DNA of 64,000 nucleotides, from NCBI RefSeq assembly GCF_022829545.1, contig NZ_JAKSYM010000225.1, positions 1-64,000 on the forward strand, given 5' to 3'. The notes under the pieces are model-generated. The model saw nothing but the letters and a program-made list of their open reading frames with translations. It searched no databases and was not told the DNA's origin. Below are positions 16,838 to 25,983 of this stretch, in pieces (the first letter of the stretch is position 1; every line of letters begins with the position of its first letter). The position numbers and the translations under genes were made by a program. Source of the DNA: Methylobacterium sp. J-030 (GTDB taxonomy: Bacteria > Pseudomonadota > Alphaproteobacteria > Rhizobiales > Beijerinckiaceae).

Positions 16838-17721
16838 GGCGATGCGGGACTGTTTCAGATCGTGAGTCGACGTGGTCTCCGGGCGGTCATCGACGGCCCG
16901 GACGTCCACGGTCGTACTGCCTTCGGCAATCCCGCCTCGACAACCCGATCCACGCGCGTGAGTCGCACGGCGCCGCGAATCATACGGATGGACGCGCCTC
17001 GGCCTGGAGCGCTCGCCGTCGAAATGGACACCGGCTCGGCGCAGGCGTGCGCGTTGAAACGAAGGCTGGGCCGCGCGCGATCGCGACACCACGGAACACG
17101 ACAGGGACCTGCGGTCAGCGTCATCGGGCGATCCTGCCCGACCTCTCATTTGAGGTGCCCGCGTCAGCGGCCTCGAAGGAGAACTACAGGGATTGCGGTA
17201 GCCGCTGGAGGGCTTCTTCGGGGCCGGCACTCCGATCCGGCGCCTCAGGATGAGTGGGTGGGACAGCCCTTCCGCGGCATCCCGGTCTTGTATCGTGCAC
17301 CCTGTGCAGCGCGCTCGGGCATGGCTCTGAGTCGCATCGGCTCGGACCAAATCTGGACGACCGGAAGCCCCTTGTGCGCGGCTGGGCTGCGACGACGCTA
17401 GGCGCGCCGCGCATATCTGGTGTTCGTTCGCGCCTTACGTGCGGCGATACCTATTCCATACGACCCATGATTTCAGTGCCTTCCAGAATAATTTTAGAAT
17501 CGATAAAATCAAGACGTGCCGACAGCGGTCCTTCCGTGCCAATGATTCACTAAAGTATGCTTTATTCGCCTCATAGATTGACGATTTTTCTCTTGCACAC
17601 CCAATCTGTACAGTCAACAAATAAGACTTCCTATCCAGCTAAGGCAGTGTATGGCGCATCGTGTTCGAACTCTCGGATAGCATCAACGAGAGCGCCATCG
17701 CCGCGAAATAGGAAGATCCCA
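16838..17721. other. Long intergenic region upstream of the PAS-chemoreceptor
   Basis: 884 bases with no gene I can support. 17141-17256 is a family A palindrome. 17430-17700 is strikingly AT-rich against its surroundings and probably holds the promoter of the next gene. Confidence 0.5.
17141..17256. repeat. Intergenic palindrome, family A
   Basis: Begins CTCATTTGAGGTGCCCGCG and ends GGCGCCTCAGGATGAG, with inner GCCTCGAAGGAG. Long imperfect hairpin. Confidence 0.7.
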
Positions 17722-19200
17722 ATGAACCTGTTCTTCAATCGCGACATTACTTCTAAGCTCAATGCTTTGAATCGTTCTCAAGCTGTCATCGAGTTCGATC
17801 TCGACGGAACGATTTTAACGGCGAACAGAAATTTCTGTGATGCCCTCGGATACCGGCTCGACGAGATTCGCGGCAAGCCGCATGCCGACTTGGTCGACCC
17901 CGCCTATCGCGACACCGCGGCCTACCGGGCATTCTGGTCCGCGCTCCGAAGCGGCACGTTCCAGGCAGGCGAATTCAAGCGCATCGGCAAAGGGGGCCGC
18001 GAGATCTGGCTCCAGGCGACCTACAACCCGATCCTCGGCCGCGGCGGCAAGCCGGTCAGGGTCGTCAAATTCGCCAGCGACGTCACCGCGCAGGTGCTGC
18101 GCACGATCGAGTACGAAGGACAGATCAAGGCGATCAACCGGTCGCAGGCCGTGATCGAGTTCGGGGGCGACGGCGAGATCCTGACCGCGAACGAGAACTT
18201 CCTCACCCTGATGGGCTACTGCCTGGACGAGGTCGTGGGCCGGCACCACAGCCTGTTCATCGATGCGGCGGCCCGCGACGGGGCCGAGTACCGGACTTTC
18301 TGGAGCCGGCTGGCATCCGGCCAGTACGAGATGGCCGAGTTCCGGCGCGTCGCCAAGGACGGCCACACGGTCCACATCCTGGGGTCGTACAACCCGGTCT
18401 TCGACCGCGACGGGCACCTCATGAAGATCGTCAAGTTCGCCACCGATGTCACCGCCCAGGCGCGGGACCGCGAGAGCCGGGCCGAGCTTCAGCGCGTCAT
18501 GGCCCGCGACCTGAACGCGATTGCCGACGCCTCGTCGCACGTCTCGCAGCAGGCCGCAGAGGCGGCGGGATCCTCGACGCAGGTCTCGGGCGACATCCAG
18601 GCGGTGGCCTCCGGGGCCGAGCAGCTTGCCGCCTCGGTCGCCGAGATCAGCGCGCAGGTGGTGCAGGCCTCGGACATCTCCGGGCGGGCGGTCGATCAGG
18701 CGAAGACGACGCAGACCATCATCGGCGGGCTCAGCGAGGCGGCCGCGCAGATCGGCGAGGTCGTAGCGCTGATCCAGAGCATCGCGGCGCAGACGAACCT
18801 GCTGGCGCTTAACGCAACGATCGAGGCGGCCCGGGCCGGCGATGCGGGCCGGGGCTTCGCGGTGGTCGCCGCCGAGGTGAAGGAACTCGCCAACCAGACG
18901 GCCCGGGCGACCGAGCAGATCGGGACCCAGATCTCCGGGACCCAGGAGGCCACCCGCGAGGCCGTCGGGGCGATCGGCGCGATCCAGGCCACGATCGTGC
19001 GGCTGAACGAGGTTGCGAGCGCGATCTCCACGGCGGTCGAGGAGCAATCCGCGGTGACGCGCGAGATGTCGGCGAACATGCAGGGGGCCGCGAAGGGCGT
19101 CGGCCTGATCACCAGCGGCCTCGGCGAGATCGCCCAATCCGCAGGCGAAGCCGATCGGGCCACCCAGAAGCTGCGCGCCGCCGCCCAGGGCCTCGCGTAA
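17722..19200 (+). CDS. Soluble double-PAS methyl-accepting chemotaxis protein
   Basis: A 492-residue cytoplasmic chemoreceptor with no membrane helix. PAS 1 covers about 12-135 ([22 protein letters not shown]) and PAS 2 about 136-260 ([22 protein letters not shown]), each followed by VVKFA.DVTAQ. The signalling hairpin is at about 265-490 with the tip [20 protein letters not shown]. Near-identical PAS repeats suggest duplication. Related proteins (BdlA type) sense redox or energy state, sometimes with bound haem or flavin; ligand unknown. ATG 17722 follows AGGAAG. The preceding intergenic region is AT-rich. Confidence 0.93.
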   Translation: MNLFFNRDITSKLNALNRSQAVIEFDLDGTILTANRNFCDALGYRLDEIRGKPHADLVDPAYRDTAAYRAFWSALRSGTFQAGEFKRIGKGGREIWLQATYNPILGRGGKPVRVVKFASDVTAQVLRTIEYEGQIKAINRSQAVIEFGGDGEILTANENFLTLMGYCLDEVVGRHHSLFIDAAARDGAEYRTFWSRLASGQYEMAEFRRVAKDGHTVHILGSYNPVFDRDGHLMKIVKFATDVTAQARDRESRAELQRVMARDLNAIADASSHVSQQAAEAAGSSTQVSGDIQAVASGAEQLAASVAEISAQVVQASDISGRAVDQAKTTQTIIGGLSEAAAQIGEVVALIQSIAAQTNLLALNATIEAARAGDAGRGFAVVAAEVKELANQTARATEQIGTQISGTQEATREAVGAIGAIQATIVRLNEVASAISTAVEEQSAVTREMSANMQGAAKGVGLITSGLGEIAQSAGEADRATQKLRAAAQGLA

Positions 19201-19293
19201 CCGGTCACACAACCGTCGGTGTTGACGGCCCCGCATCCCGCACCGAGAAGGCGCGGGGTCCCGGATGCGGGACCGGGACCGGCGGGACGGGCC

Positions 19294-19959
19294 ATGTGCA
19301 ACCTCTACAGCCTGCGCGGCGGCCCGGCGGACCTGCGCCGTGCCTTCGGGATCGCGGACGACCGCACCGGTAATCTGCCGCCGCTCCCGGCGATCTTCCC
19401 CGATCGGATGGCCCCGGTGGCGCGCAACGGCCCGGACGGCCGGGAACTCGCGATGCTGCGCTGGGGCCTGCCCGGCCCGAAGGCGTTCGGCGAGCAGCCC
19501 GTCACCAACGTGCGCAACGTCGCGAGCCCGCATTGGCGGCCCTGGCTCGGGCCGGCCCATCGCTGCCTCGTGCCGGCCACGGCCTTCAGCGAATACGCCG
19601 ACACGAAGCCGCGCAAGACACCGGTCTGGTTCGCCCTGGCGGAGGACCGGCCGCTCTTCGCCTTCGCGGGGATCTGGCGGCCCTGGACCGGCGTGCGAGG
19701 GACGAAGCGCGAGAACCCCGACCGCGCCGAGGCCGAGCACACGCTGTTCGCCTTCCTGACCACGGAGGCCAACGGAATCGTCGGGCCGGTCCACCCCAAG
19801 GCGATGCCGGTCCTGCTCACGGATCCGGAGGAATGGGCCACCTGGCTCGAAGCCCCGACCGCGGAGGCTCTGCGCCTGCAGCGCCCGCTGCCGGATTCGG
19901 AGATGCGGGAGGTGGCCCGCGGCCCGCGCTCGGACGGGCCCGACCCGGAGACGACCTGA
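19294..19959 (+). CDS. SOS response-associated peptidase (YedK/HMCES family)
   Basis: A 221-residue protein that protects abasic sites in single-stranded DNA by forming a thiazolidine crosslink. The initiator Met precedes the catalytic Cys2 (MCNLYS). Other signatures are NVRNVASP, RCLVPATAFSEY and HPKAMPVLL. Start ATG 19294 is fixed by the need for Cys at position 2. No SOS box was recognised upstream. A hairpin-like pair CCCCGCATCCCGCACC/GGTCCCGGATGCGGGACC precedes it. Confidence 0.94.
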   Translation: MCNLYSLRGGPADLRRAFGIADDRTGNLPPLPAIFPDRMAPVARNGPDGRELAMLRWGLPGPKAFGEQPVTNVRNVASPHWRPWLGPAHRCLVPATAFSEYADTKPRKTPVWFALAEDRPLFAFAGIWRPWTGVRGTKRENPDRAEAEHTLFAFLTTEANGIVGPVHPKAMPVLLTDPEEWATWLEAPTAEALRLQRPLPDSEMREVARGPRSDGPDPETT

Positions 19960-19979
19960 CGAGGGGTCGCCCGGCGCTT

Positions 19980-20240
19980 CTACTGAACCGGGCCGCCGTC
20001 GCGCCCCTGCAGCAGGCGGATGACCTCGGCCAGAACCGCGTGCAGATCCGTCGCGCCCTGTGCGCTGAGCGGCAGGCCGACTCGCTGGCCGTGGATCGTG
20101 TCGAGCACCACCATGGCGAGATCCTCGCCGATCAGCAGGCTGGGCTGCGGCAGGCAGAGCGGCAGGACGAAATCGCCCTCCGCCTCGCCGAGCACGTCCA
20201 TGGAATCCGAGGGACGGAATGGAGGCTTCGCATCGGTCAT
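19980..20240 (-). CDS. Small hypothetical protein coupled to beta-helix protein
   Basis: An 86-residue soluble protein (MTDAKPPFRPSDSMDVLGEA to VIRLLQGRDGGPVQ), with a beta-rich segment QRVGLPLSAQGATDLHAVL. No family recognised. Its ATG (20240) overlaps the stop of the upstream gene (TGATG), so it is translationally coupled to it. Confidence 0.7.
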   Translation of the reverse strand: MTDAKPPFRPSDSMDVLGEAEGDFVLPLCLPQPSLLIGEDLAMVVLDTIHGQRVGLPLSAQGATDLHAVLAEVIRLLQGRDGGPVQ

Positions 20241-20539
20241 CAGGGTTCTCCCCGCTGATCTCGTTCCGGAAGGCGCAGCGCCCGGACCGTCAACGTGTCG
20301 ATCTCCAGCGACCCGACCTCCAGCGCCCCCACGCGGGCGCGGCCGACCGAGAGGCGGCCGATCGCGAAGGCCCCGATCGCCACCGCCCCGAAGGCAGCGA
20401 CTCCGAGCGCGAGCGCGCCCAGCGCCGAGGCGCCCATCGCCCCGGCTCCGACGGCGCCCGTTCCGAGCACAGCGGTATCCGCGGCGGGCGGCGCGACCGC
20501 GTGCCCGCGCCGCGCCTGCGGCATCCTCAAGCTGCTCAT
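20240..20539 (-). CDS. Pentapeptide-periodic (beta-helix-like) small protein
   Basis: A 99-residue protein. After a basic N-terminus (MSSLRMPQARRGHAV), about residues 30-80 follow a five-residue period of the form A-(L/F/I/V)-G-x-x: ALGAL, ALGVA, AFGAV, AIGAF, AIGRL, SVGRA, RVGAL, EVGSL, EIDTL. This is the geometry of a right-handed quadrilateral beta-helix as in pentapeptide-repeat proteins, with Gly in place of Leu/Phe at one position. Start ATG 20539. Stop overlaps the start of the next gene. Function unknown. Confidence 0.75.
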   Translation of the reverse strand: MSSLRMPQARRGHAVAPPAADTAVLGTGAVGAGAMGASALGALALGVAAFGAVAIGAFAIGRLSVGRARVGALEVGSLEIDTLTVRALRLPERDQRGEP

Positions 20540-20662
20540 GCGGGACCCTCTCGCGGCCGGTCGGGACACCCGTATAGCCGACGTTAACCGGGTTTTCACG
20601 CGACCCGGCCGAAGCTGAGGCCCTTCGACCGCGCATCCGCTTGACCCCAGAGGACGCCGCCC

Positions 20663-20824
20663 GTGTCGCACCTGCTCGAGCCCGTCGCGATCTTCGCCTG
20701 CGGCTGCCTGCTGATCCACGCGGGCCGCGCCTATGCCCGTGCCACCACGGTGCTGCTCTCGGCCACCACCCTGATGCTGGGCGTGACGCTGGGTACCGTG
20801 CTCTGCCAGCGGATCGGTCAGTAG
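20663..20824 (+). CDS. Small membrane protein (53 aa)
   Basis: GTG 20663 follows AGAGGACGCC, a plausible site. The product MSHLLEPVAIFACGCLLIHAG to VLCQRIGQ has two hydrophobic segments and two adjacent Cys. Its 3' end overlaps the stop of the convergent gene by seven bases. No family recognised; moderate support. Confidence 0.5.
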   Translation: MSHLLEPVAIFACGCLLIHAGRAYARATTVLLSATTLMLGVTLGTVLCQRIGQ

Positions 20825-21450
20825 AGCCGCGTCCGGTAGGCCTCGGCGATCGAGGCCTCGGCCTCCGCGACGGTCGCGGTCGCGGTCTGCTCCGCGAGGA
20901 TGCGCCCGAGGCTCGGGAAGGTGTCGCGCGGAACGTGGCGTGCCGGATCCCACAGGTGCGAGCGGATCATCGCCTTGCCGCAGTGGAAGAACGCCTCCCG
21001 CACCCGCACCACGAGCCCTGCGGCCGGGATCCTGCCTTCGGCCGCCAGGGGTTCGAGCAGGGCGGGATCCCGCGTCATCGCGGCCGTGCCGTTCACCCGC
21101 AGGGTCTCGTTGATCCCCGGCACCAGGAAGATCAGCCCGAGCCCGGGCGCCTCCAGCAGGTTGACGAACGTGTCGATCCGGTTGTTGCCGCGCCGGTCCG
21201 GGATCACCAGGGTGCGCGCGTCGGGCACCGCCACGAAGCCGGGGGCGTCGCCGCGGGGGCTGGCATCGACCTGGCCGGCCGCATCCGCGCTCGCCACCAC
21301 CACGAACGGCGACAGGGCGATGAACCGCCGGGCGTAATCATCCAGGTGATCCAGCACCTTGTGGGCGGCGAGCGGCCCGACCGGCCCGAACTGCGTGCGC
21401 AGCGCCGCTTCGTCGTGGACCGCGGGGGGCGTGGGCGTTCCGGCATCCAT
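20818..21450 (-). CDS. Pyridoxamine 5'-phosphate oxidase family (MSMEG_1061-like)
   Basis: A 210-residue split-barrel FMN-binding protein. DASPRGDAPGFV and TLVIPDRRGNNRIDTFVNLL are the characteristic blocks, and ETLRVNGTA is the following strand. It belongs to the family with an added C-terminal helix region (CGKAMIRSHLWDP), whose members are FMN or F420 oxidoreductases of unknown substrate. Start ATG 21450 has a GAGGT site. Confidence 0.88.
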   Translation of the reverse strand: MDAGTPTPPAVHDEAALRTQFGPVGPLAAHKVLDHLDDYARRFIALSPFVVVASADAAGQVDASPRGDAPGFVAVPDARTLVIPDRRGNNRIDTFVNLLEAPGLGLIFLVPGINETLRVNGTAAMTRDPALLEPLAAEGRIPAAGLVVRVREAFFHCGKAMIRSHLWDPARHVPRDTFPSLGRILAEQTATATVAEAEASIAEAYRTRLY

Positions 21451-21504
21451 GGGCACCTCGTCACACGTCTGAATCACCCGGCTGGCGCGGGCGCGTCAAG
21501 GCGA

Positions 21505-22773
21505 TCAGGGCCAGACCCGGATCGCCACTGGACGGCGCAGCAGATCCCGGTCGGAGGTGATGGTGCAGCCCTCGGTCTGCAGGCGGGCGTAGGTCAGGAG
21601 CGCCGTGTCGCCGACATCGTCGAAATTGCGCCCCTTCGCGTCCGGATCGAGCAGCGACGGGTAGGCGATCAGCGGTCCGTTCGCCGTGCAGGGATCGTCG
21701 TAGAGGGTCGCGCCCGCGACGAGGAGGCGCGGCTGGTCCCAGGTGATCAGGTCGCGGGAGCTGGTCCAGTAGAAGCCGGAATGCGGGAAGCCGTCGCCGG
21801 CCTTGGCCATGAACACCGCGATCCAGCCGCTGGAGCCGCGGTGGCGGACCACGGCGCCGACCGGCCCCGGGAACGGCCCGACCGTCTGACAGGTCGCGGG
21901 CTTCGGGGCGGGCGCCCGATAGGGGTCCGGGAAGGCGGCGGTGAATCCGGTGCCGGTCCAGCCCCGCCAGCGGGTCGGGTCGGCGGGATCGTCGCTGCGG
22001 AACAGGCAGACGCCGGCCTCCTGATCGCTGCCGGGGCGTGTCCAGCCGGTGGTCGAGGCGAGGAAGTACCGCCAGCGCCCATCGGCCACGATGTTCGACG
22101 GATTGAAGAAGCCCCGGTGGTGGCCCTGGTCGACCTCCTGCCGGAACGGGGCGCCGGCCACCACCACGGGCGGGCTTTTCCGGGTGAAGCTGCGACCGCC
22201 GTCTGCCGAAGCGGCGGCCGTGATCGTGTTGTACCAGCAGGCCATGTATTCGCCCGCTGGGCAGCGGCCGGGATGCTCGTTGGCCTGATACTCGTGGTGC
22301 AGGAGCGCGGCCACGCGGGTGCCGTCCTCGGTCCAGGTGGCGGTGATCCAGGAGCGGTCGTCGTAGGCCGCCGGATCGGACTTTTCGCCCGAGTCGAGCA
22401 CGACCGTGCAGTCGAGCTTGAGGTGGCCGAGATCCGGGCCGCGCAGCGCCCGGTTGCGGTAATGCATCCCGTAGAGGGCCACGGCGCCCGACGCGTCGCG
22501 GAAGGCCCGGGCCGGGGCATCGGGCACGTCGGCCCCGTCGCAGGCGTCGCGGCCGGCCTTGAAGACGATCGACGGCGGGCCGACCAGGGTCAGGGCCGAG
22601 AGGGGGGGATCGGACGCGGCGAGAGCCGGGTGGGGGATGAGGGTCAGGATCAGCAATGCCGCACATGCGACGCGCGACGCCCTCCCTCCCCCCTCTGTGG
22701 GGGAGGGTGGCCCCTGCGTGAGCAGGGGTCGGGAGAGGGGCGCGACGGTGCAGAAAAAGGCAGTGGCCTCCAT
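21505..22773 (-). CDS. Secreted beta-propeller-like protein of unknown function
   Basis: Predicted 422 residues from ATG 22773. A signal peptide follows an odd Pro/Gly-rich lead: hydrophobic core CAALLILTLIPHPALAAS at about residues 38-56. The mature part is Trp/Asp rich (GRWRYFLASTTGWT, TWTEDGTRVAALLHHEY, SSRDLITWDQPRLLV), suggestive of a five-bladed propeller as in arabinanases or sialidases, but catalytic residues are not recognisable. The lead before the signal core is encoded by a family D palindrome, so the native start may have been replaced. In-frame codons reach 23025. Confidence 0.7.
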   Translation of the reverse strand: MEATAFFCTVAPLSRPLLTQGPPSPTEGGGRASRVACAALLILTLIPHPALAASDPPLSALTLVGPPSIVFKAGRDACDGADVPDAPARAFRDASGAVALYGMHYRNRALRGPDLGHLKLDCTVVLDSGEKSDPAAYDDRSWITATWTEDGTRVAALLHHEYQANEHPGRCPAGEYMACWYNTITAAASADGGRSFTRKSPPVVVAGAPFRQEVDQGHHRGFFNPSNIVADGRWRYFLASTTGWTRPGSDQEAGVCLFRSDDPADPTRWRGWTGTGFTAAFPDPYRAPAPKPATCQTVGPFPGPVGAVVRHRGSSGWIAVFMAKAGDGFPHSGFYWTSSRDLITWDQPRLLVAGATLYDDPCTANGPLIAYPSLLDPDAKGRNFDDVGDTALLTYARLQTEGCTITSDRDLLRRPVAIRVWP

Positions 22774-22859
22774 GAAGGTCCCGGCCTTTTCGGAAGCCGG
22801 GCTCCCCTCTCCCGACCCGCTTCGCGGGCCACCCTCCCCCGCAGAGGGGGGAGGGAGAT
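22681..22859. repeat. Large palindrome, family D
   Basis: Arms CCCTCCCCCCTCTGTGGGGGAGGG (start 22682, running through TGGCCCCTGCGTGAGCAGGGG) and the reverse set GGGCCACCCTCCCCCGCAGAGGGGGG ending 22855, with a 60-base centre. It overlaps the 5' end of the preceding minus-strand gene. Confidence 0.7.
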
Positions 22860-23051
22860 CCCGCGGAGCCGTTCTTCCAAATCCGACGGAGGATGCGACA
22901 GCGCATCCGCCGCTCCGCCCAGCAATCCTGATCGTCCAGCCCATGGCCGCCATCCGGCTGCGTCCCGGCCGCGCCTGGACAAACAGGCTGAGATTCGCTT
23001 GAGAACCATTACAGAGTGCTTGCACTCCACTGGCCCGTCCAAGAGTCTTCC

Positions 23052-23663
23052 ATGCTGCTCCTGATTCTCGGGCTCGCGCTGTTCCTCGGCACGCACGCCT
23101 TCTCGATGGCCCGCGCCCGGCGCGCCGAAATCGTCGTCCGCATCGGCGAGAACCGCTACAAGCTCGGCTACACCGCGCTGTCGCTGCTGGGCCTGATCCT
23201 CATCGGGGTCGGCTTCCACGATTATCGCCTGAACGGCTACATTCCGGTCTGGGACCCGCCGGTCTGGACGCGCCACCTCGCGCTGACGCTGGTGCTGCTG
23301 GCCTTCATCTGCCTCGCCGCCGCCTACCTGCCGGGCCATATCCGCGCCAAGGCCAAGCACCCGATGCTGCTCGCCGTGAAGATCTGGGCGACGGCCCATC
23401 TCCTGGCCAACGGCGACCTCGGCTCGATGCTGCTGTTCGGCGGCTTCCTGGCCTGGGCGGTGGCGGCCCGGATCAGCGCCAAGCGCCGGGCCCTCGCGCC
23501 GGGCGCGGTGGTGGCCCAGCATGGCGGCCCCGCGGCGGCGCCCCTTGGCTGGCGCAACGACATCCTCGCGGTGGTGATCGGCACGGCGGCGTGGTTCATC
23601 TTCGCCCGCTACCTGCACTACCCGGTGATCGGCGTGCCGGTCTGGCCGGGCACGACGGCCTGA
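23052..23663 (+). CDS. NnrU family membrane protein
   Basis: A 203-residue protein with about five hydrophobic helices, starting LLLILGLALFLGTHAFSMARARR, with HLALTLVLLAFICLAAAYLPGH and later AHLLANGDLGSMLLFGGFLAW. This matches the NnrU family, found near denitrification genes in some bacteria but widespread otherwise. The His/Asn-rich helix positions resemble haem-binding membrane proteins such as isoprenoid-like NnrU/MAPEG relatives. Start ATG 23052. It is separated from the next gene by 186 bases containing a family C palindrome. Confidence 0.85.
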   Translation: MLLLILGLALFLGTHAFSMARARRAEIVVRIGENRYKLGYTALSLLGLILIGVGFHDYRLNGYIPVWDPPVWTRHLALTLVLLAFICLAAAYLPGHIRAKAKHPMLLAVKIWATAHLLANGDLGSMLLFGGFLAWAVAARISAKRRALAPGAVVAQHGGPAAAPLGWRNDILAVVIGTAAWFIFARYLHYPVIGVPVWPGTTA

Positions 23664-23671
23664 CCCGGAGT

Positions 23672-23760
23672 CCGGGGTTCCCCGAAGGCGAGCCCGTGGG
23701 TAGGTTTTCAGGGCGCAGCCCTGAAGCGCCGATCCAGGGCTGCGGGAACCGGCCCGGGAC
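23672..23760. repeat. Intergenic palindrome, family C
   Basis: TTTTCAGGGCGCAGCCCTGAAG is its core hairpin, followed by CCAGGGCTGCGGG. Related to longer copies at 28562 and 41812. Confidence 0.55.
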
Positions 23761-23849
23761 GGGGCTGTCGCCAACCCGGCGCCCGTGTGTTAGGCGCGGG
23801 GCCCGATCGAGGTACGAGGTGGCCGCCGGCTCAGGCGGCCCGGGATAGA

Positions 23850-24560
23850 ATGGCCGAGAACAACGAGTTCCTTCGCGAAGTCGACGAGGATTACCGCCGC
23901 GACCGGATCCTCCAGATCTGGAAGCGCTACAGCGGCGTGATCATCGCGCTCGCCGTGCTCCTCGTGGCGGGGGTCGCGGGCTGGCGCTACTGGCAGGCCC
24001 AGCAGCGCGCCGCCGCCGAGACGGCGTCCGTCCAGTTCGATGACGCCAACCGCCTCGCCCGGGACGGCAAGATCGCGGAGGCCGACAAGGCGTTCGACGC
24101 CCTGGAGGCGCAGGCGCCCGCGGGCTACCGGCTGCTCGCCCGCTTCCGTGCGGCGGCCGAGACCGGCAAGCACGATGCGGCGGCGGGCGCCGCGGCGTTC
24201 GACACGCTCGCCGACGACACCGGCCTGGGCGACGGCCTGCGCGACCTCGCCCGCCTGCGCGCGGCCTTGCTGCGCCTCGACGGGCCGAACCCGGATCCGG
24301 CGCTCGCCAACCTCCAGGGGCTCGCCGCCGGCACGCCGTTCCGCCACACCGCCCGCGAGATGCTGGGTCTGGCCGCCCTGAAGAAGGGCGATTACGAGGA
24401 GGCCGGGCGCTGGTTCGACCAGATCGTGGCCGATCCCGACACCCCGCGGAACCTGCGCGACCGGATCGAGGTCTACGCGGCGATCGTGGCGGGCGGCCCC
24501 GTCACGGTGACCGAGGCCAAGCCCGAGCCCGCCGCACCGCCCCCGCCGATCACGCGTTGA
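23850..24560 (+). CDS. YfgM-like tetratricopeptide membrane protein
   Basis: A 236-residue protein with a single N-terminal membrane anchor ([19 protein letters not shown], about 29-47) and a periplasmic TPR-like helical domain ([37 protein letters not shown]). It fits the YfgM/DUF2133 family, which works with the SecYEG-PpiD periplasmic chaperone network. ATG 23850. It lies 28 bases before der. In many alphaproteobacteria a BamB propeller gene lies between these two; it is absent here. Confidence 0.88.
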   Translation: MAENNEFLREVDEDYRRDRILQIWKRYSGVIIALAVLLVAGVAGWRYWQAQQRAAAETASVQFDDANRLARDGKIAEADKAFDALEAQAPAGYRLLARFRAAAETGKHDAAAGAAAFDTLADDTGLGDGLRDLARLRAALLRLDGPNPDPALANLQGLAAGTPFRHTAREMLGLAALKKGDYEEAGRWFDQIVADPDTPRNLRDRIEVYAAIVAGGPVTVTEAKPEPAAPPPPITR

Positions 24561-24588
24561 TTTCTCCGGACTTTCTTCGAGACCCATC

Positions 24589-25944
24589 ATGGATATGCCG
24601 ACCGTCGCGATCGTCGGGAGGCCGAACGTCGGCAAGTCGACCCTGTTCAACCGCCTCGTGGGCAAGAAGCTCGCGCTGGTCGACGACCGCCCGGGCGTGA
24701 CCCGCGACCGGCGCGAGGGCGACGTCACCTTCGGCGGCCTCCAGTTCCGGGTGATCGACACCGCTGGCCTGGAAGAAGCGGACGAGAAGACCCTCACGGG
24801 CCGGATGCGGATGCAGACCGAGGCGGCGATCCTGGCCGCCGACGTGGTGCTGTTCGTGATCGACGCCCGTGCCGGCGTGCTGCCGGCCGACCAGCCCTTC
24901 GCCGAGCTGGTGCGTCGCGCCGGCAGCCCGGTGATCCTGATCGCCAACAAAGCCGAGGGCGGCGTCGGGCTCGCCGGGGCCTACGAGGCCTTCACCCTCG
25001 GGCTCGGCGACCCGATCCCGTTCTCGGCCGAGCACGGCGAGGGCCTGGGCGAGCTGCACGAGGCCCTGGCGGCCGCCCTGCCCCGTCCCGACGACGATGA
25101 GGATGACGACGCGGCGGACGATGCCCCCGGCGGCCGCGCCCTCAAGGTCGCGATCGTGGGCCGGCCGAATGCCGGCAAGTCGACCCTGATCAACCACATG
25201 CTCGGGGAGGATCGGCTGCTCGTCGGCCCCGAGGCCGGCATCACCCGCGACTCGATCTCCCTGGACTGGGAGTGGCGCGGGCGCCGCATCAAGCTGCACG
25301 ACACCGCCGGGATGCGCCGCCGCGCCCGGATCGACGACAAGCTCGAAAAGCTCGCGGTCTCGGACGGCCTGCGCGCCGTGCGCTTCGCCGAGGTGGTGGT
25401 GGTGCTCCTCGACGCCACGATCCCCTTCGAGAAGCAGGATCTCACCATCGTCGACCTCGTGGAGAGCGAGGGCCGCGCCCTGGTGATCGGCCTCAACAAG
25501 TGGGACCTCGTGGCCGACCAGCCGGGCCTGCTCAAGCAGCTGCGCGAGGACTGTACCCGGCTGCTGCCGCAGGTGCGCGGGGTCTCGGTGGTGCCGCTCT
25601 CCGGCCTCGCCGGCGACGGCATCGACAAGCTGATGCAGGCGGTGGTCCAGGCGGCGGAGGTCTGGGACAAGCGGATCTCGACGTCCCGCATCAACGACTG
25701 GCTGAACGAGGCGACCTCGCGCAATCCGCCCCCCGCGGTGTCGGGCCGGCGGATCAAGATCCGCTACGCCACGCAGGTGAAGAGCCGGCCACCGCATTTC
25801 GCGCTGTTCGGCAACCAGCTCAACGCCCTGCCGAAATCCTACACCCGCTACCTCGTGAACGCCCTGCGGGAGGCCTTCGACCTGCCGGGGACGCCGATCC
25901 GCCTGAGCTTGCGGACCTCGCAGAACCCGTTCGACAAGGGCTGA
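24589..25944 (+). CDS. der: Ribosome biogenesis GTPase Der (EngA)
   Basis: A 451-residue tandem GTPase needed for maturation of the 50S subunit. The first G domain has a P-loop GRPNVGKS with Lys16 and a DTAG motif ([10 protein letters not shown]). The second has GRPNAGKS with Lys197, LHDTAGMRR and NKWD (GLNKWDLV). A KH-like C-terminal domain follows, ending NPFDKG. An acidic linker ([12 protein letters not shown]) joins the domains. Length is typical. Der is likely cotranscribed with the YfgM-like gene. Confidence 0.97.
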   Translation: MDMPTVAIVGRPNVGKSTLFNRLVGKKLALVDDRPGVTRDRREGDVTFGGLQFRVIDTAGLEEADEKTLTGRMRMQTEAAILAADVVLFVIDARAGVLPADQPFAELVRRAGSPVILIANKAEGGVGLAGAYEAFTLGLGDPIPFSAEHGEGLGELHEALAAALPRPDDDEDDDAADDAPGGRALKVAIVGRPNAGKSTLINHMLGEDRLLVGPEAGITRDSISLDWEWRGRRIKLHDTAGMRRRARIDDKLEKLAVSDGLRAVRFAEVVVVLLDATIPFEKQDLTIVDLVESEGRALVIGLNKWDLVADQPGLLKQLREDCTRLLPQVRGVSVVPLSGLAGDGIDKLMQAVVQAAEVWDKRISTSRINDWLNEATSRNPPPAVSGRRIKIRYATQVKSRPPHFALFGNQLNALPKSYTRYLVNALREAFDLPGTPIRLSLRTSQNPFDKG

Positions 25945-25983
25945 GGCGGGCGGCGAGCGCATGCCTCGCGGCAACCTCGCCCG

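Noticed and set aside
16862..17401. 179-codon plus frame between the dehydrogenase and PAS-receptor genes
   Set aside because: It passes straight through a family A palindrome and has no ribosome site or recognisable fold.
17430..17700. AT-rich stretch as a prophage or IS remnant
   Set aside because: No reading frame, terminal repeats or target duplication was found; only base composition is unusual.
20641..23064. 807-codon plus-strand frame
   Set aside because: It shadows the oxidase-like and propeller genes on the other strand and crosses the palindrome.
25945..25983. Hairpin between der and the YbdK-type gene as a terminator
   Set aside because: The GC-rich pairing has no T-run on either strand and the gap is too small to be certain.
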